Shown here one piece after another: positions 1 to 7,088 of a stretch of DNA of 64,000 nucleotides; position 1 is the stretch's first letter; each line of letters starts with the position of its first letter. The position numbers and the translations under genes are program-made. This stretch comes from an uncultured bacterium. Lineage in GTDB: Bacteria; Bacillota; Clostridia; Oscillospirales; Oscillospiraceae. Location: contig CAOKLO010000007.1 in the NCBI GenBank assembly GCA_948469375.1, positions 1-64,000 of the forward strand, written 5' to 3'. Under the pieces are notes generated by a model. That model saw only the letters and a program-made list of their open reading frames with translations, ran no database searches and was not told where the DNA came from.

Positions 1-201
1 CATTTCCGGCGATTTGAGATAAATCCGGGGTCCCCATCGGGCCTGACCGATGGGGTGGAGTACGGCATGACCCCGTCCGACCTTATCGAGCAGATACCCT
101 ACGCAATGAAAGAGCTGTGCGAGAGGGGCGACCCCGGCACCGGCGAAGCCGGGACGGCGCAAGTGCGCCGCACAAGTGTTTTCGCAAAGCGAAAACCTTG
201 A
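1..201 (+). CDS. C-terminal fragment of an unidentified protein, entering from the left edge
   Basis: The frame is open from base 1 and closes with TGA at 199-201. It contains the readable stretch MTPSDLIEQIPYAMKEL and then a basic tail (VRRTSVFAKRKP). I do not recognise the family. The same nucleotides recur at 215-332, where the segment ends in LI and a stop at 336-338. The tail after residue KEL is encoded by a hairpin-rich spacer, so the original stop was probably the one now at 336-338 and this version has been extended by a duplication. No start lies inside the window. Confidence 0.35.
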   Translation, partial: HFRRFEINPGSPSGLTDGVEYGMTPSDLIEQIPYAMKELCERGDPGTGEAGTAQVRRTSVFAKRKP

Positions 202-332
202 AATCGACGGAATTCATTTCCGGCGATTTGAGATAAATCCGGGGTCCCCATCGGGCCTGACCGATGGGGGTGGAGTACGGCATGACTCCGTCCGACCTCA
301 TCGAGCAGATACCCTACGCAATGAAAGAGCTG
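1..332. repeat. Direct repeat of about 117 bp, period 214-215, with a hairpin-rich spacer
   Basis: Positions 1-117 recur at 215-332. They differ by a few substitutions and one extra G in the second copy (run at 266-270). Each copy carries the inverted repeat CCCCATCGGG / CCGATGGGG. The spacer at 118-214 holds CCGGC-gaa-GCCGG and GTTTTCGC-aaa-GCGAAAAC. Base 1 coincides exactly with the start of the second copy, so the array may continue to the left of the window. Confidence 0.8.
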
Positions 333-356
333 ATTTAGACGAGGAGGAATCATAAG

Positions 357-986
357 GTGCGCAGGCTGACGGCTTATGTACTGATGATGACCCTGCTGCT
401 GTCCGGATGTCGGGCCGGAAGCGTGGGAGAGACCCCGGAGGCGGCGGCGCTGGCCCTCCGGGAGGAGTACCAGGCGCTGGCGGGCTGGTCGGCTTCGGTG
501 GACGTGTCGGTGTGTTACAGCGACACGGTGTACGACTTCACCCTGGACGCCAAATGGCGGCGGAATGGGGAAACGGTGCTCACCGTCACTGCGCCGGAGC
601 TGCTCTCAGGCATCACCGCCCGGGTGGCGGAGGGGGAGACCATGCTGGAATACGACGGCGCGGGGCTGTCCCTGGGGCTGCTGGACGGGGACGGGCTGAC
701 GCCGGTGTCCGCCGTCACCGCCGTTATGGCGCAGATTGAGAAGGGCTACATGGCCAAGTGCGCCTGGTGTGGGGAGGAGGAGCAATACCTGCAAATCTCT
801 TTCCAGGACCCGGAGCTGGAGGCCAACACGGGCACCCAGTTTTTGCTCACCTTTGACCGAAACAGCCGCGCGTTGCTCAGCGCCGAGGTGAGCGTGGCGG
901 GGGAGACGGTATTAACCGCGCAAATCAGCAATTTTACAACGGAGATGGAACAAAATGACACGGGAAACAGCACGGACCTGGGCTGA
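357..986 (+). CDS. GerS-like / LolA-fold lipoprotein
   Basis: A 209-residue secreted lipoprotein with GTG start, preceded by GAGGAGG at about 340. The N-terminus is basic, followed by a hydrophobic run and the lipobox LLSGC with Cys18 as the lipidation site. The rest is a beta-rich domain resembling the LolA/YdcC/GerS group of outer-leaflet lipoproteins. In C. difficile gerS lies with an alanine racemase gene and is needed for spore germination. Here the stop overlaps alr by 32 bp in another frame, so the two are co-transcribed. The germination role is inferred from that arrangement; the family call rests on lipobox, size and neighbour rather than a signature motif. Confidence 0.65.
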   Translation: MRRLTAYVLMMTLLLSGCRAGSVGETPEAAALALREEYQALAGWSASVDVSVCYSDTVYDFTLDAKWRRNGETVLTVTAPELLSGITARVAEGETMLEYDGAGLSLGLLDGDGLTPVSAVTAVMAQIEKGYMAKCAWCGEEEQYLQISFQDPELEANTGTQFLLTFDRNSRALLSAEVSVAGETVLTAQISNFTTEMEQNDTGNSTDLG

Positions 987-2082
987 GGTCAGCCTGGGCA
1001 ATTTGGAGCACAACTATCGGGACCTGCGGGCCTGCGCGCCGGACAGCAGGTTTCTGGGAACCGTCAAGGCCAACGCTTATGGGCACGGCGCGGTCCCCAT
1101 TGCCCGCCGTCTGGTGGAGTTGGGGACGGACTATCTGGCTGTGGCCTGCCTGGATGAGGCGGCCCAGCTGAGAAAAGCCGGGATCACCGCCCCTATTCTG
1201 ATACTGGGGGATACCCCTCCGGAGCTGGCCGCCGAGGTGGTGGACCTGGACGCAACCCAGACGGTGTTCACCCCTGAGCTGGCCCGGGCCCTGTCTGAGG
1301 CCGCCGGGGCGGCGGGAAAGCGGGCCAAGGTCCATCTCAAGGCAGACACCGGCATGAGCCGCCTGGGCGTGCTGGCCCACGACCCGGAACCGGCGGCGGA
1401 AGCGCTGATTCAGCTGTGCCTGCCCCATCTGGAGCCGGAGGGAATTTTCACCCACTTCGCCGACGCCGACGGGGACGAGGAGTATACCATGCTCCAGTTC
1501 ACCCGTTTTCTGGACGTGTTGAAGGAGCTGGAAGAAAAATATGGCCGTACCTTTGAAATTCGCCATTGCGCTGCCAGCGCCGCCGTGTTAAACTATCCCT
1601 GTACCCATATGGATATGGTGCGTCCCGGCATCGCCCTGTACGGGCATTACCCAGACCCCTTCTGTGAGGGCCTGGACGGCCCGGGGCTGAAGCCGGTGAT
1701 GTCGCTGTACAGCCGGGTGGCAGCGGTGCGGGACTTTCCGGGGGACACCCCGGTGAGCTACGGCTGCACCGCTTCGCTGGGCGGTCAGGGCGGGCGGCTG
1801 GCCGTGCTGCCCATCGGCTACGCCGACGGCTTCCACCGGGTGCTGTCCAACGAAAGCGGGGTCTGGCTGGACGGAGAGTGCCGTCAAATCATAGGCCGGG
1901 TGTGCATGGACATGTGCATGGTGGGCCTGCCTGCGTCCAGCCCTGTGAAGCGCGGCGCCGTGGCGGAGGTGTTCGGCCCCCGCCTGCCCATCGAGCGGCA
2001 CGCCAAGACGGCGGGCACCATCTCTTATGAGTTGCTGTGCGCCGTGGCGCCGAGAGTGCCAAGGATCTACCTTGACGCATAG
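955..2082 (+). CDS. alr: Alanine racemase
   Basis: A PLP enzyme of 375 residues that interconverts L- and D-alanine in the cytosol, supplying D-Ala for peptidoglycan and potentially controlling germination. The PLP lysine is Lys38 in TVKANAYGHGA. The second catalytic base is Tyr269 in VSYG, followed by the conserved PIGYADGF, and the C-terminal beta domain is complete. Length matches the family (360-390). The ATG at 955 lies inside the 3' end of the upstream lipoprotein gene. In Firmicutes alr is commonly followed by the endoribonuclease toxin gene, as here. Confidence 0.97.
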   Translation: MTRETARTWAEVSLGNLEHNYRDLRACAPDSRFLGTVKANAYGHGAVPIARRLVELGTDYLAVACLDEAAQLRKAGITAPILILGDTPPELAAEVVDLDATQTVFTPELARALSEAAGAAGKRAKVHLKADTGMSRLGVLAHDPEPAAEALIQLCLPHLEPEGIFTHFADADGDEEYTMLQFTRFLDVLKELEEKYGRTFEIRHCAASAAVLNYPCTHMDMVRPGIALYGHYPDPFCEGLDGPGLKPVMSLYSRVAAVRDFPGDTPVSYGCTASLGGQGGRLAVLPIGYADGFHRVLSNESGVWLDGECRQIIGRVCMDMCMVGLPASSPVKRGAVAEVFGPRLPIERHAKTAGTISYELLCAVAPRVPRIYLDA

Positions 2083-2098
2083 GATAATCAGGGAACCC

Positions 2099-2139
2099 GC
2101 CGGAGAGAAAAGATCCGGCGGTGAGCCGCGGCGGTTTTT
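2099..2139 (+). terminator. Weak hairpin with T-run after alr
   Basis: CCGCC at about 2099-2103 can pair with GGCGG at 2130-2134, just before TTTTT. A competing hairpin CCGCCGG / CCGGCGG lies inside the same stretch. It could give partial termination or attenuation between alr and mazF. Confidence 0.35.
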
Positions 2140-2182
2140 CCGGAGAAAGCCGGTATAAAAGCCGCCGCCCCGTGGGAGAATG

Positions 2183-2219
2183 ATAGTACCCGGTCTACAT
2201 AAGCGTAGACGGGCACTAT
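2183..2219 (+). promoter_or_regulatory. Hairpin in the mazF leader carrying a UACAU pentamer
   Basis: The arms ATAGTACCCGGTCTAC (2183-2198) and GTAGACGGGCACTAT (2205-2219) are inverted repeats with one mismatch and one bulge around a six-base loop. TACAT at 2196-2200 crosses from stem into loop. The structure ends 22 bases before the GTG start of the endoribonuclease gene. Confidence 0.6.
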
Positions 2220-2241
2220 ATCCGGCGGAGTGTGAGATCCT

Positions 2242-2607
2242 GTGGACAACAGCGTCAAGCGCGGCGACATTTTTTACGCGGACCTAAGCCCGGTGGTGGG
2301 CAGTGAGCAGGGCGGCGTCCGCCCGGTGCTCATCGTTCAGAACGACACCGGCAACAAGCACAGCCCCACGGTGATCGCGGCTGCGATCACATCCCAGACG
2401 GGGAAGGCCCGTCTGCCCACCCACATCACCCTGGCCTCCCACAGCTGCGGCCTGCCCAAGGACTCGGTGGTCCTGCTGGAGCAGATCCGCACCCTGGACA
2501 AAAAGCGCCTCCGGGAGCACATGGGCCGGGTGGACGATCAAGTGATGCGGCGGGTAGACTCTGCCATCGCCGTCAGCTTTGGGCTCAGCCCTGAGCGCCT
2601 TGTATAA
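2242..2607 (+). CDS. mazF: MazF/PemK-family endoribonuclease toxin (EndoA/NdoA type)
   Basis: This 121-residue protein has the CcdB/PemK barrel signature: the N-terminal [19 protein letters not shown], the PVLIVQND strand and the LEQIRTLDK segment typical of Bacillus EndoA. Family members cleave mRNA at short motifs, UACAU for the B. subtilis enzyme. It lies 159 bp after alr, the usual Bacillus/Clostridium order. No MazE/NdoAI antitoxin gene is present upstream, where B. subtilis has one; the alr-mazF gap holds only a hairpin leader. GTG start. The antitoxin could be elsewhere or the gene may be regulated differently. Confidence 0.93.
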   Translation: MDNSVKRGDIFYADLSPVVGSEQGGVRPVLIVQNDTGNKHSPTVIAAAITSQTGKARLPTHITLASHSCGLPKDSVVLLEQIRTLDKKRLREHMGRVDDQVMRRVDSAIAVSFGLSPERLV

Positions 2608-2641
2608 GGAAGCCAGACAAAAGTGTGACCGCGTTCCCTGT

Positions 2642-2664
2642 CCCGCCCCGGATGCCGGGGCGGG
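2642..2664 (+). terminator. Strong hairpin after mazF
   Basis: Perfect inverted repeat CCCGCCCCGG-atg-CCGGGGCGGG, followed by G-rich sequence and only TTT. It can stop or slow transcription but lacks a proper U-tract. Confidence 0.4.
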
Positions 2665-2727
2665 CGGGGGTTTGAGCGGTCCGGCGGGACAGGCCGTCCC
2701 GTATTGATCCCAAACCGGAGGTTACAT

Positions 2728-3240
2728 ATGAAACTGTTGAAAATCGCCGCGGCGATGCTGTGCGTCTGTTTCCTGTTTACCGCAGCCTACGCCGCCAACG
2801 CAGGCGGGCAGGGCGACCCGCTGGTCACGCTGAGCTACCTCAGCGGCACCTACACCCAGCAGGTGAAGACCATGGTGGACCAGGCCGTCACCGCCCGCCG
2901 GACGGAGATGGAGCAGTCCCTGAAAAACATTTTGGCCGGAAACGGCGGGACCATTACCACGCCCTCCGGCGGAAACAGCGTGTTTACCGTGGTCACGCTC
3001 ACCCAAGGCCAGTCCCTGGTGGGAGACGTGGGGTGTGAGGTGATGCTGCGTATCGGCGCCGCCGTGTGCGGGGCGGAGGACAGCGTGGGCCTCATTGATA
3101 CCACCGCGGGCAGCGTGCTGGGCAGCGGGCAGGCACTGGCGGTCAATCATTTGTATATGGTGACCATCAGCCCCCGGCGGGTGACGGCCACGTCGGGCAC
3201 GGTGAAGGTGCTGGCCCGGGGGCCTTATTCCATCCAGTAA
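2728..3240 (+). CDS. Small secreted protein of unknown function
   Basis: ATG at 2728 is chosen because GGAGG lies 7 bases upstream; an in-frame codon at 2704 would extend past that site. The 170-residue product begins MKLLKIAAAMLCVCFLF and has a signal peptide cut near AYA-AN. The mature part starts GDPLVTLSYLS, followed by a predicted helix (residues about 45-70) and a beta-rich domain with many Gly/Val. I know the GDPLVTLSYL opening from other clostridial secreted proteins but cannot name a function. It stands alone between the mazF hairpin and the gltX leader region. Confidence 0.7.
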   Translation: MKLLKIAAAMLCVCFLFTAAYAANAGGQGDPLVTLSYLSGTYTQQVKTMVDQAVTARRTEMEQSLKNILAGNGGTITTPSGGNSVFTVVTLTQGQSLVGDVGCEVMLRIGAAVCGAEDSVGLIDTTAGSVLGSGQALAVNHLYMVTISPRRVTATSGTVKVLARGPYSIQ

Positions 3241-3321
3241 TCTCCAGTCTATTCTATGATTCCGCATTCATAGATATTTAACAATTTTTTCGCAAATTAT
3301 CCCTGGTTTCTTTGTGGGCTT

Positions 3322-3497
3322 TGTGGTACACTGATCTTGTCAGGAAGGAAAGCCAGACAATGCGCCGCATTCTCCTCTCTCTTTTTAACCGGGGCTGCTC
3401 CGGCAACAGCCGGAGCCCCCCGGACCAAGTGCCTCGAAGCCCCAACCCGGCTCCGTTTTTATCACTCCACAGGTTCGCCTGTGGAGTGTTTGTTTTG
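3322..3497 (+). ncRNA. Possible small RNA or leader upstream of gltX
   Basis: TACACT near 3327 could be a -10 box. The following 160 bases contain TTGTC/GACAA flanking a purine-rich loop (about 3338-3361), a long hairpin GGGGCTGCTCCGGC / GCCGGAGCCCC, and the perfect terminator ACTCCACAGG-ttcg-CCTGTGGAGT at 3464-3487 followed by GTTTGTTTT. gltX has its own promoter beyond it, so this looks like an independent short transcript. I cannot match it to 6S, SRP, a T-box or a known riboswitch. Confidence 0.35.
3464..3496 (+). terminator. Intrinsic terminator with UUCG tetraloop
   Basis: Ten-base-pair perfect stem (3464-3473 with 3478-3487), TTCG loop, tail GTTTGTTTT. It lies more than 220 bp after the previous CDS and 33 bp before the gltX promoter. 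Confidence 0.8.
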
Positions 3498-3528
3498 CGG
3501 CGGGATGGAGGGGCCGCCCGCCTGAGCA

Positions 3529-3558
3529 TTGACATCAATCATTGAAGTATAGTATAAT
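3529..3558 (+). promoter_or_regulatory. Sigma-A promoter of gltX
   Basis: TTGACA at 3529-3534 and TATAAT at 3553-3558, 18-base spacer. The gltX start codon follows 55 bases later. Confidence 0.85.
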
Positions 3559-3612
3559 ACCCGCAAATGTGCAGACTAAACGGCAAATCTGCGATAAGGA
3601 GTTGGTTTTAGG

Positions 3613-5289
3613 ATGAGTAAATGTGTTGCTGACGCCCTTTTCCCCGATATCAAGATGACCTATCAGGAGGCGGAGGCCCTGTATCCCCCCCGGGAGCTGC
3701 CTGAAGGGGCGGTGTGCACCCGTTTCGCCCCCAGCCCCACGGGCTTTATGCACATCGGCGGGTTGTATACCGCCTTGCTGAACAGCATCTTCACCAGGAG
3801 CCAGGGCGGCGTGTTCTTCCTCCGCATTGAGGACACCGACCAGAAGCGCCAGATCGAAAACGGCGTGACCGAGATCATCGGCACCCTGGACGAGTTCCAG
3901 ATCCACTTTGACGAGGGAGCCGTCGGCGAAACCGAGGACAGCGGCCGGTATGGTCCATACCGCCAGTCCCTCCGCAAGGAAATCTATCAGGCCTTCGCCA
4001 AGTATCTGGTGGAGACCGGCCGGGCCTATCCCTGCTTCTGCACCGCTGGAGAGCTGGAGGAAATCCGTGAAAAGCAGGAGGCGGCCAACGCCCTGCAAAA
4101 GGGCTACTATGGCCAGTGGGCCGCCTGCCGGGACCTGGATGAGGAGACCGTTTTGAAGCGCATCGCAAACGGCGACCGGTGGATCGTCCGTATGCGCAGC
4201 GGCGGCAGGCTGGGGGTCAGCCGGGTCTACCACGATATGATCCGCGGCGATATCTCCATGCAGGAAAACATCCTGGACGCCGTTATCATCAAGGGGGACG
4301 GCCTGCCCACGTATCACTTCGCCCATGTGGTGGACGATCACCTGATGCGGACCACCGACGTCATCCGCGCGGATGAATGGATTGCCTCCATCCCCCTTCA
4401 TGTGGAGATGTTTGAAATGCTGGGCTTCCCGGTCCCCCGCTATACCCACCTGAGCCCCATTATGAAGAACGAGGCCAAAGAGGACGGCGAGGGCGTCTCC
4501 CGCCGCAAGCTGAGCAAGCGGAAGGACCCAGAGGCGCGGGTCGGCTATTATGACGAGGCCGGTTATCCCATCCCCGCCGTTCTGGACTACCTGTTGACCA
4601 TCGGAAGCGCGGATTATGAGCCTTGGCGCGAGGAACACATGGACGCATCCATTTTCGAGTTTAATCTGGACCTGTCCAAAAGCGGCGCGGCCGGAGCCCT
4701 GTTTGACTTTGACAAGCTGAATAACGTGGCGAAAAAGCGTGTGGGTCATATGTCGGAGGAGCAGATATTTGCTTCCGTCTCCGCCTGGGCCGAGCGCTAT
4801 GACCCCAAGCTGCACCATTTTATTCAGAACAATGGGGACACCTTCCGCAAATCCATCACGGTGTGGCATGAGAAGCGCCTGGACGTGGCCAAGTGGTCTG
4901 ACCTGATGGAAATGTATCCTTATATGTACGACCCCGCTTTTTCCGTGGACGCCGCAGCCCTTCCCGCGCCCTTCCTGCCGCACAAGGAGCGGATACCGGA
5001 GATCCTTGCGGACTATCTGAACGTGTTCGACTATGACGACGATGCCGCCGAATGGTTCAGCAAGGTGAAGGAGGTTGCCGTCCGGCACAATTACTGCGTG
5101 AAGATGGGCGCTTATAAGAAGCACCCCGAGGACTATAACGGTTCCATTGCCGACCTCTCCTCCTTCATCCGCTATGCGCTGACCGGGACCATCAATACGC
5201 CGGACCTGCATGGCATCATCCATGTGATTGGAAAGGATGCCGCCGCCGGCAGAGTGGCCGCGTTTTTGTCAAAGTGCGCAAACCGTTGA
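3613..5289 (+). CDS. gltX: Glutamate--tRNA ligase
   Basis: Class I aminoacyl-tRNA synthetase of 558 residues charging tRNA-Glu (and possibly tRNA-Gln, where an amidotransferase is used). The ATP-binding HIGH motif appears as RFAPSPTGFMHIGG (HIGG at 47-50) and the KMSKS loop as RRKLSKRKD (residues 297-305). The RIEDTD segment and the GLPTYHFAHVVDD motif characteristic of GluRS are present. It is longer than the usual 460-500 residues, in both the N-terminal lead and the C-terminal anticodon domain, as in a clostridial subgroup. It is a single-gene unit with its own promoter; no T-box is visible in front of it. Confidence 0.95.
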   Translation: MSKCVADALFPDIKMTYQEAEALYPPRELPEGAVCTRFAPSPTGFMHIGGLYTALLNSIFTRSQGGVFFLRIEDTDQKRQIENGVTEIIGTLDEFQIHFDEGAVGETEDSGRYGPYRQSLRKEIYQAFAKYLVETGRAYPCFCTAGELEEIREKQEAANALQKGYYGQWAACRDLDEETVLKRIANGDRWIVRMRSGGRLGVSRVYHDMIRGDISMQENILDAVIIKGDGLPTYHFAHVVDDHLMRTTDVIRADEWIASIPLHVEMFEMLGFPVPRYTHLSPIMKNEAKEDGEGVSRRKLSKRKDPEARVGYYDEAGYPIPAVLDYLLTIGSADYEPWREEHMDASIFEFNLDLSKSGAAGALFDFDKLNNVAKKRVGHMSEEQIFASVSAWAERYDPKLHHFIQNNGDTFRKSITVWHEKRLDVAKWSDLMEMYPYMYDPAFSVDAAALPAPFLPHKERIPEILADYLNVFDYDDDAAEWFSKVKEVAVRHNYCVKMGAYKKHPEDYNGSIADLSSFIRYALTGTINTPDLHGIIHVIGKDAAAGRVAAFLSKCANR

Positions 5290-5337
5290 TACAGGCCGAC
5301 TTTCCTGACAGTCGAGTTGTCTTTTGCACCCAAAGCC

Positions 5338-5366
5338 TTGACTTTTTTCCGGTCAGGGCGTAGGGT
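5338..5366 (+). promoter_or_regulatory. Sigma-A-like promoter of the XRE-membrane regulator
   Basis: TTGACT at 5338-5343 and TAGGGT at 5361-5366, 17-base spacer. The weak -10 suggests low or activated expression. Confidence 0.5.
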
Positions 5367-5401
5367 GGAGGCACATCCAAGCGAAAGGAGACGGGCTGTA
5401 T

Positions 5402-6436
5402 ATGAACGAGAAGAAGCCCTTTGGAGAGTACATCCGCAAAAAGCGCCTGGAGGCGGGGCTGATCCAGAAGGAGCTGGCGGCACAGCTGTTTGTCACCGAG
5501 TCCACCGTCAGCAAGTGGGAGCGGGGGCTGTCCTATCCGGACGTGTCCATGGTGACCGCCATCTGCGCGGCGCTACACATCACGGAGCACGAGTTTTTCA
5601 CCGCCTGTGATGACGACCAGGTCCACAGCCAGGAGGCGACCGCCAAGCGCTGGCAGAGAATGGTCACCGGCGCCCGGCGCTTTTTTGCCGTGAGCTATGC
5701 CGTTGCCATTGTCACCTGCTTTATCTGTGACTTGGCCGTGTTTCACACCCTAGACTGGTTTTGGATTGTGCTGACGTCGTGTGCGCTGGCGTTTTGCTTT
5801 ACCAACCTGCCTTTTTTGGTGCGAAGGAACAAATGGTCTGTTTGCCTGGGAGCGGCGTCTGGATGCCTCATCCTTCTGCTTCTGGCCTGTTGGCTCTACA
5901 CCGGCGGCTGGTGGATCATCGGCGGCATGTGCATTACGGCGGTGAGCCTGGCGCTGCCCTGGGGCTGGTGGGCGGTGTGGCGGTTTTACGGAAAGCATCT
6001 GCCTGAGCTGTGGGTGGCTCTGCTTTCGGTGTGGCCGTTTTTCCTGCTGGCAGTGATATGGGCGTTTACCGGGGGAGATTGGCTGCTTTCACTGGCGTTT
6101 CCCCTGGCGGCGGTGGGAGCGGCGTTTTTGTGGGCCGGGTTTGCGGCGGTGTACTGGCTGCCCGCCGGGCCCTGGCTGAAGGCCGGGGTGGTGGTTCTGC
6201 TGGTCAGCTTTGCAACGCCGGTGTTCAATTCCCTGTGTGATTTACTCATTGAGGATCGGAACGGCCCGCGGTTTTGGGACTATTTTTCTGTGCGGAGCAT
6301 ACTGATCTGGTGGAGCGCCGGCGATGCTTCATGGGTCAACCCGCTGATTTTTCAGATTATGGTGATCTGCTCCATTGCTCTGATCGGGGTGGGGGCGGCC
6401 ATGGAGCTCCGGCGGAAGAAGCGGGGAAAAATATAA
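5402..6436 (+). CDS. XRE-family regulator fused to a polytopic membrane domain
   Basis: 344 residues. Residues about 12-66 form a Cro/C1 helix-turn-helix (IRKKRLEAGLIQKELAAQLF, then VSKWERGLSYPD). From about residue 95 to the end there are six to eight hydrophobic segments rich in Trp and Phe, ending in a basic tail (MELRRKKRGKI). A DNA-binding head on a membrane body implies a membrane-tethered regulator sensing an envelope signal, a common design in clostridial gut bacteria. AAAGGAG precedes the ATG and the gene ends in a strong terminator. Target genes are unknown. Confidence 0.85.
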   Translation: MNEKKPFGEYIRKKRLEAGLIQKELAAQLFVTESTVSKWERGLSYPDVSMVTAICAALHITEHEFFTACDDDQVHSQEATAKRWQRMVTGARRFFAVSYAVAIVTCFICDLAVFHTLDWFWIVLTSCALAFCFTNLPFLVRRNKWSVCLGAASGCLILLLLACWLYTGGWWIIGGMCITAVSLALPWGWWAVWRFYGKHLPELWVALLSVWPFFLLAVIWAFTGGDWLLSLAFPLAAVGAAFLWAGFAAVYWLPAGPWLKAGVVVLLVSFATPVFNSLCDLLIEDRNGPRFWDYFSVRSILIWWSAGDASWVNPLIFQIMVICSIALIGVGAAMELRRKKRGKI

Positions 6437-6463
6437 AAGAAGCGCCCGGGCGCCCGCCTGTCT

Positions 6464-6492
6464 AAAAAGTCTGCCGCAAGGCAGACTTTTTT
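6464..6492 (+). terminator. Intrinsic terminator
   Basis: AAAAAGTCTGCC-gcaa-GGCAGACTTTTTT, a GNRA-type loop with a T-run, 28 bases after the XRE-membrane gene. Confidence 0.9.
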
Positions 6493-6520
6493 GTATATGT
6501 GATGCAGCAAAATGAAACAG

Positions 6521-6550
6521 GGCGAGACACGCTTGATCGTGTCCCTCTTT
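6521..6550 (+). repeat. Dispersed hairpin element, copy 1
   Basis: An imperfect stem around the core CTTGATCGTGTCCCTC (6532-6547), followed by TTTT. The same core, with its preceding ACA(C/T)G, recurs at 56692-56712, 50 kb away. Confidence 0.55.
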
Positions 6551-6609
6551 TGGGCTATATTCATAAAAAAAGTGGGGGAAAAGACCAATTTCACGGCGAC
6601 AAAACGGGC

Positions 6610-6638
6610 TTGTATTTTTGGAGGAAATGGAATACAAT
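6610..6638 (+). promoter_or_regulatory. Promoter of the Asp23-DAK2 operon
   Basis: TTGTAT at 6610-6615 and TACAAT at 6633-6638, 17-base spacer; start codon 66 bases downstream. Confidence 0.7.
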
Positions 6639-6703
6639 AGGTAACATATCAGAAGCATGAAACAGAAGGCAACCCTCTTGCAGGCATAGAAAGGAAGGTT
6701 CCC

Positions 6704-7054
6704 ATGAAAATACAAACTGAAAAGGGTCTCGTCCGGCTCACCAGCGACGTGTACTCCAACCTCACAGGCGCGGTGGCCACCAGCTGCTATGGTGTGAAGG
6801 GTATGGCGTTCCGCTCCCGGGCCGACGGCCTGGTCCACCTGCTGCGGCGGGAGTCCATGTCCAAGGGCGTGAAGATCGTTTACAACGACGACCAGTCCAT
6901 TTCCATCTACCTCCACATCATCGTGGACAACGGGGTCAACCTAATGGCGGTGGGCGAGTCCATCCAGAACGAAGTGAAGTACAACGTCCACCGCCTCACC
7001 GGGGTGGAGGTGCGCAGCGTCAACGTCTGCGTCGATTCCATGGTGATCGGCTAA
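6704..7054 (+). CDS. Asp23/Gls24 family envelope stress protein (YloU-like)
   Basis: 116-residue cytosolic protein with the DUF322 (Asp23) beta fold: an opening MKIQTEKGLVRLTSDVYSNL, a central VKIVYNDDQSISIYLHIIVD, and a final helix-strand ending VRSVNVCVDSMVIG. It is the standard partner of the DAK2-domain protein encoded 34 bp downstream, the yloU-yloV pair of B. subtilis. Family members are linked to envelope homeostasis; the molecular role is not established. GGAAGG is spaced well before the ATG. Confidence 0.93.
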   Translation: MKIQTEKGLVRLTSDVYSNLTGAVATSCYGVKGMAFRSRADGLVHLLRRESMSKGVKIVYNDDQSISIYLHIIVDNGVNLMAVGESIQNEVKYNVHRLTGVEVRSVNVCVDSMVIG

Positions 7055-7088
7055 GGCCGCCAGACCAGACAGAAAGGATTATCCGAAT

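Noticed and set aside
2083..2241. MazE/NdoAI antitoxin gene upstream of mazF
   Set aside because: No open frame of suitable length or ribbon-helix-helix sequence is present; only a structured leader.
3361..3545. Short open frames in the gltX leader
   Set aside because: They run through the hairpins and terminator, and no ribosome site fits; the region reads better as structured RNA.
3241..3612. T-box or amino-acid riboswitch in front of gltX
   Set aside because: No T-box sequence or Stem I specifier pattern could be seen, and the terminator is followed by an independent consensus promoter.
3535..5223. Long reverse-strand open frame opposite gltX
   Set aside because: A shadow of GC-rich codon use. 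It is His/Gly/Val-rich with no motif, whereas gltX has full signatures. The same holds for the long frames opposite the DAK2, ABC exporter, aconitase and UPF0210 genes.
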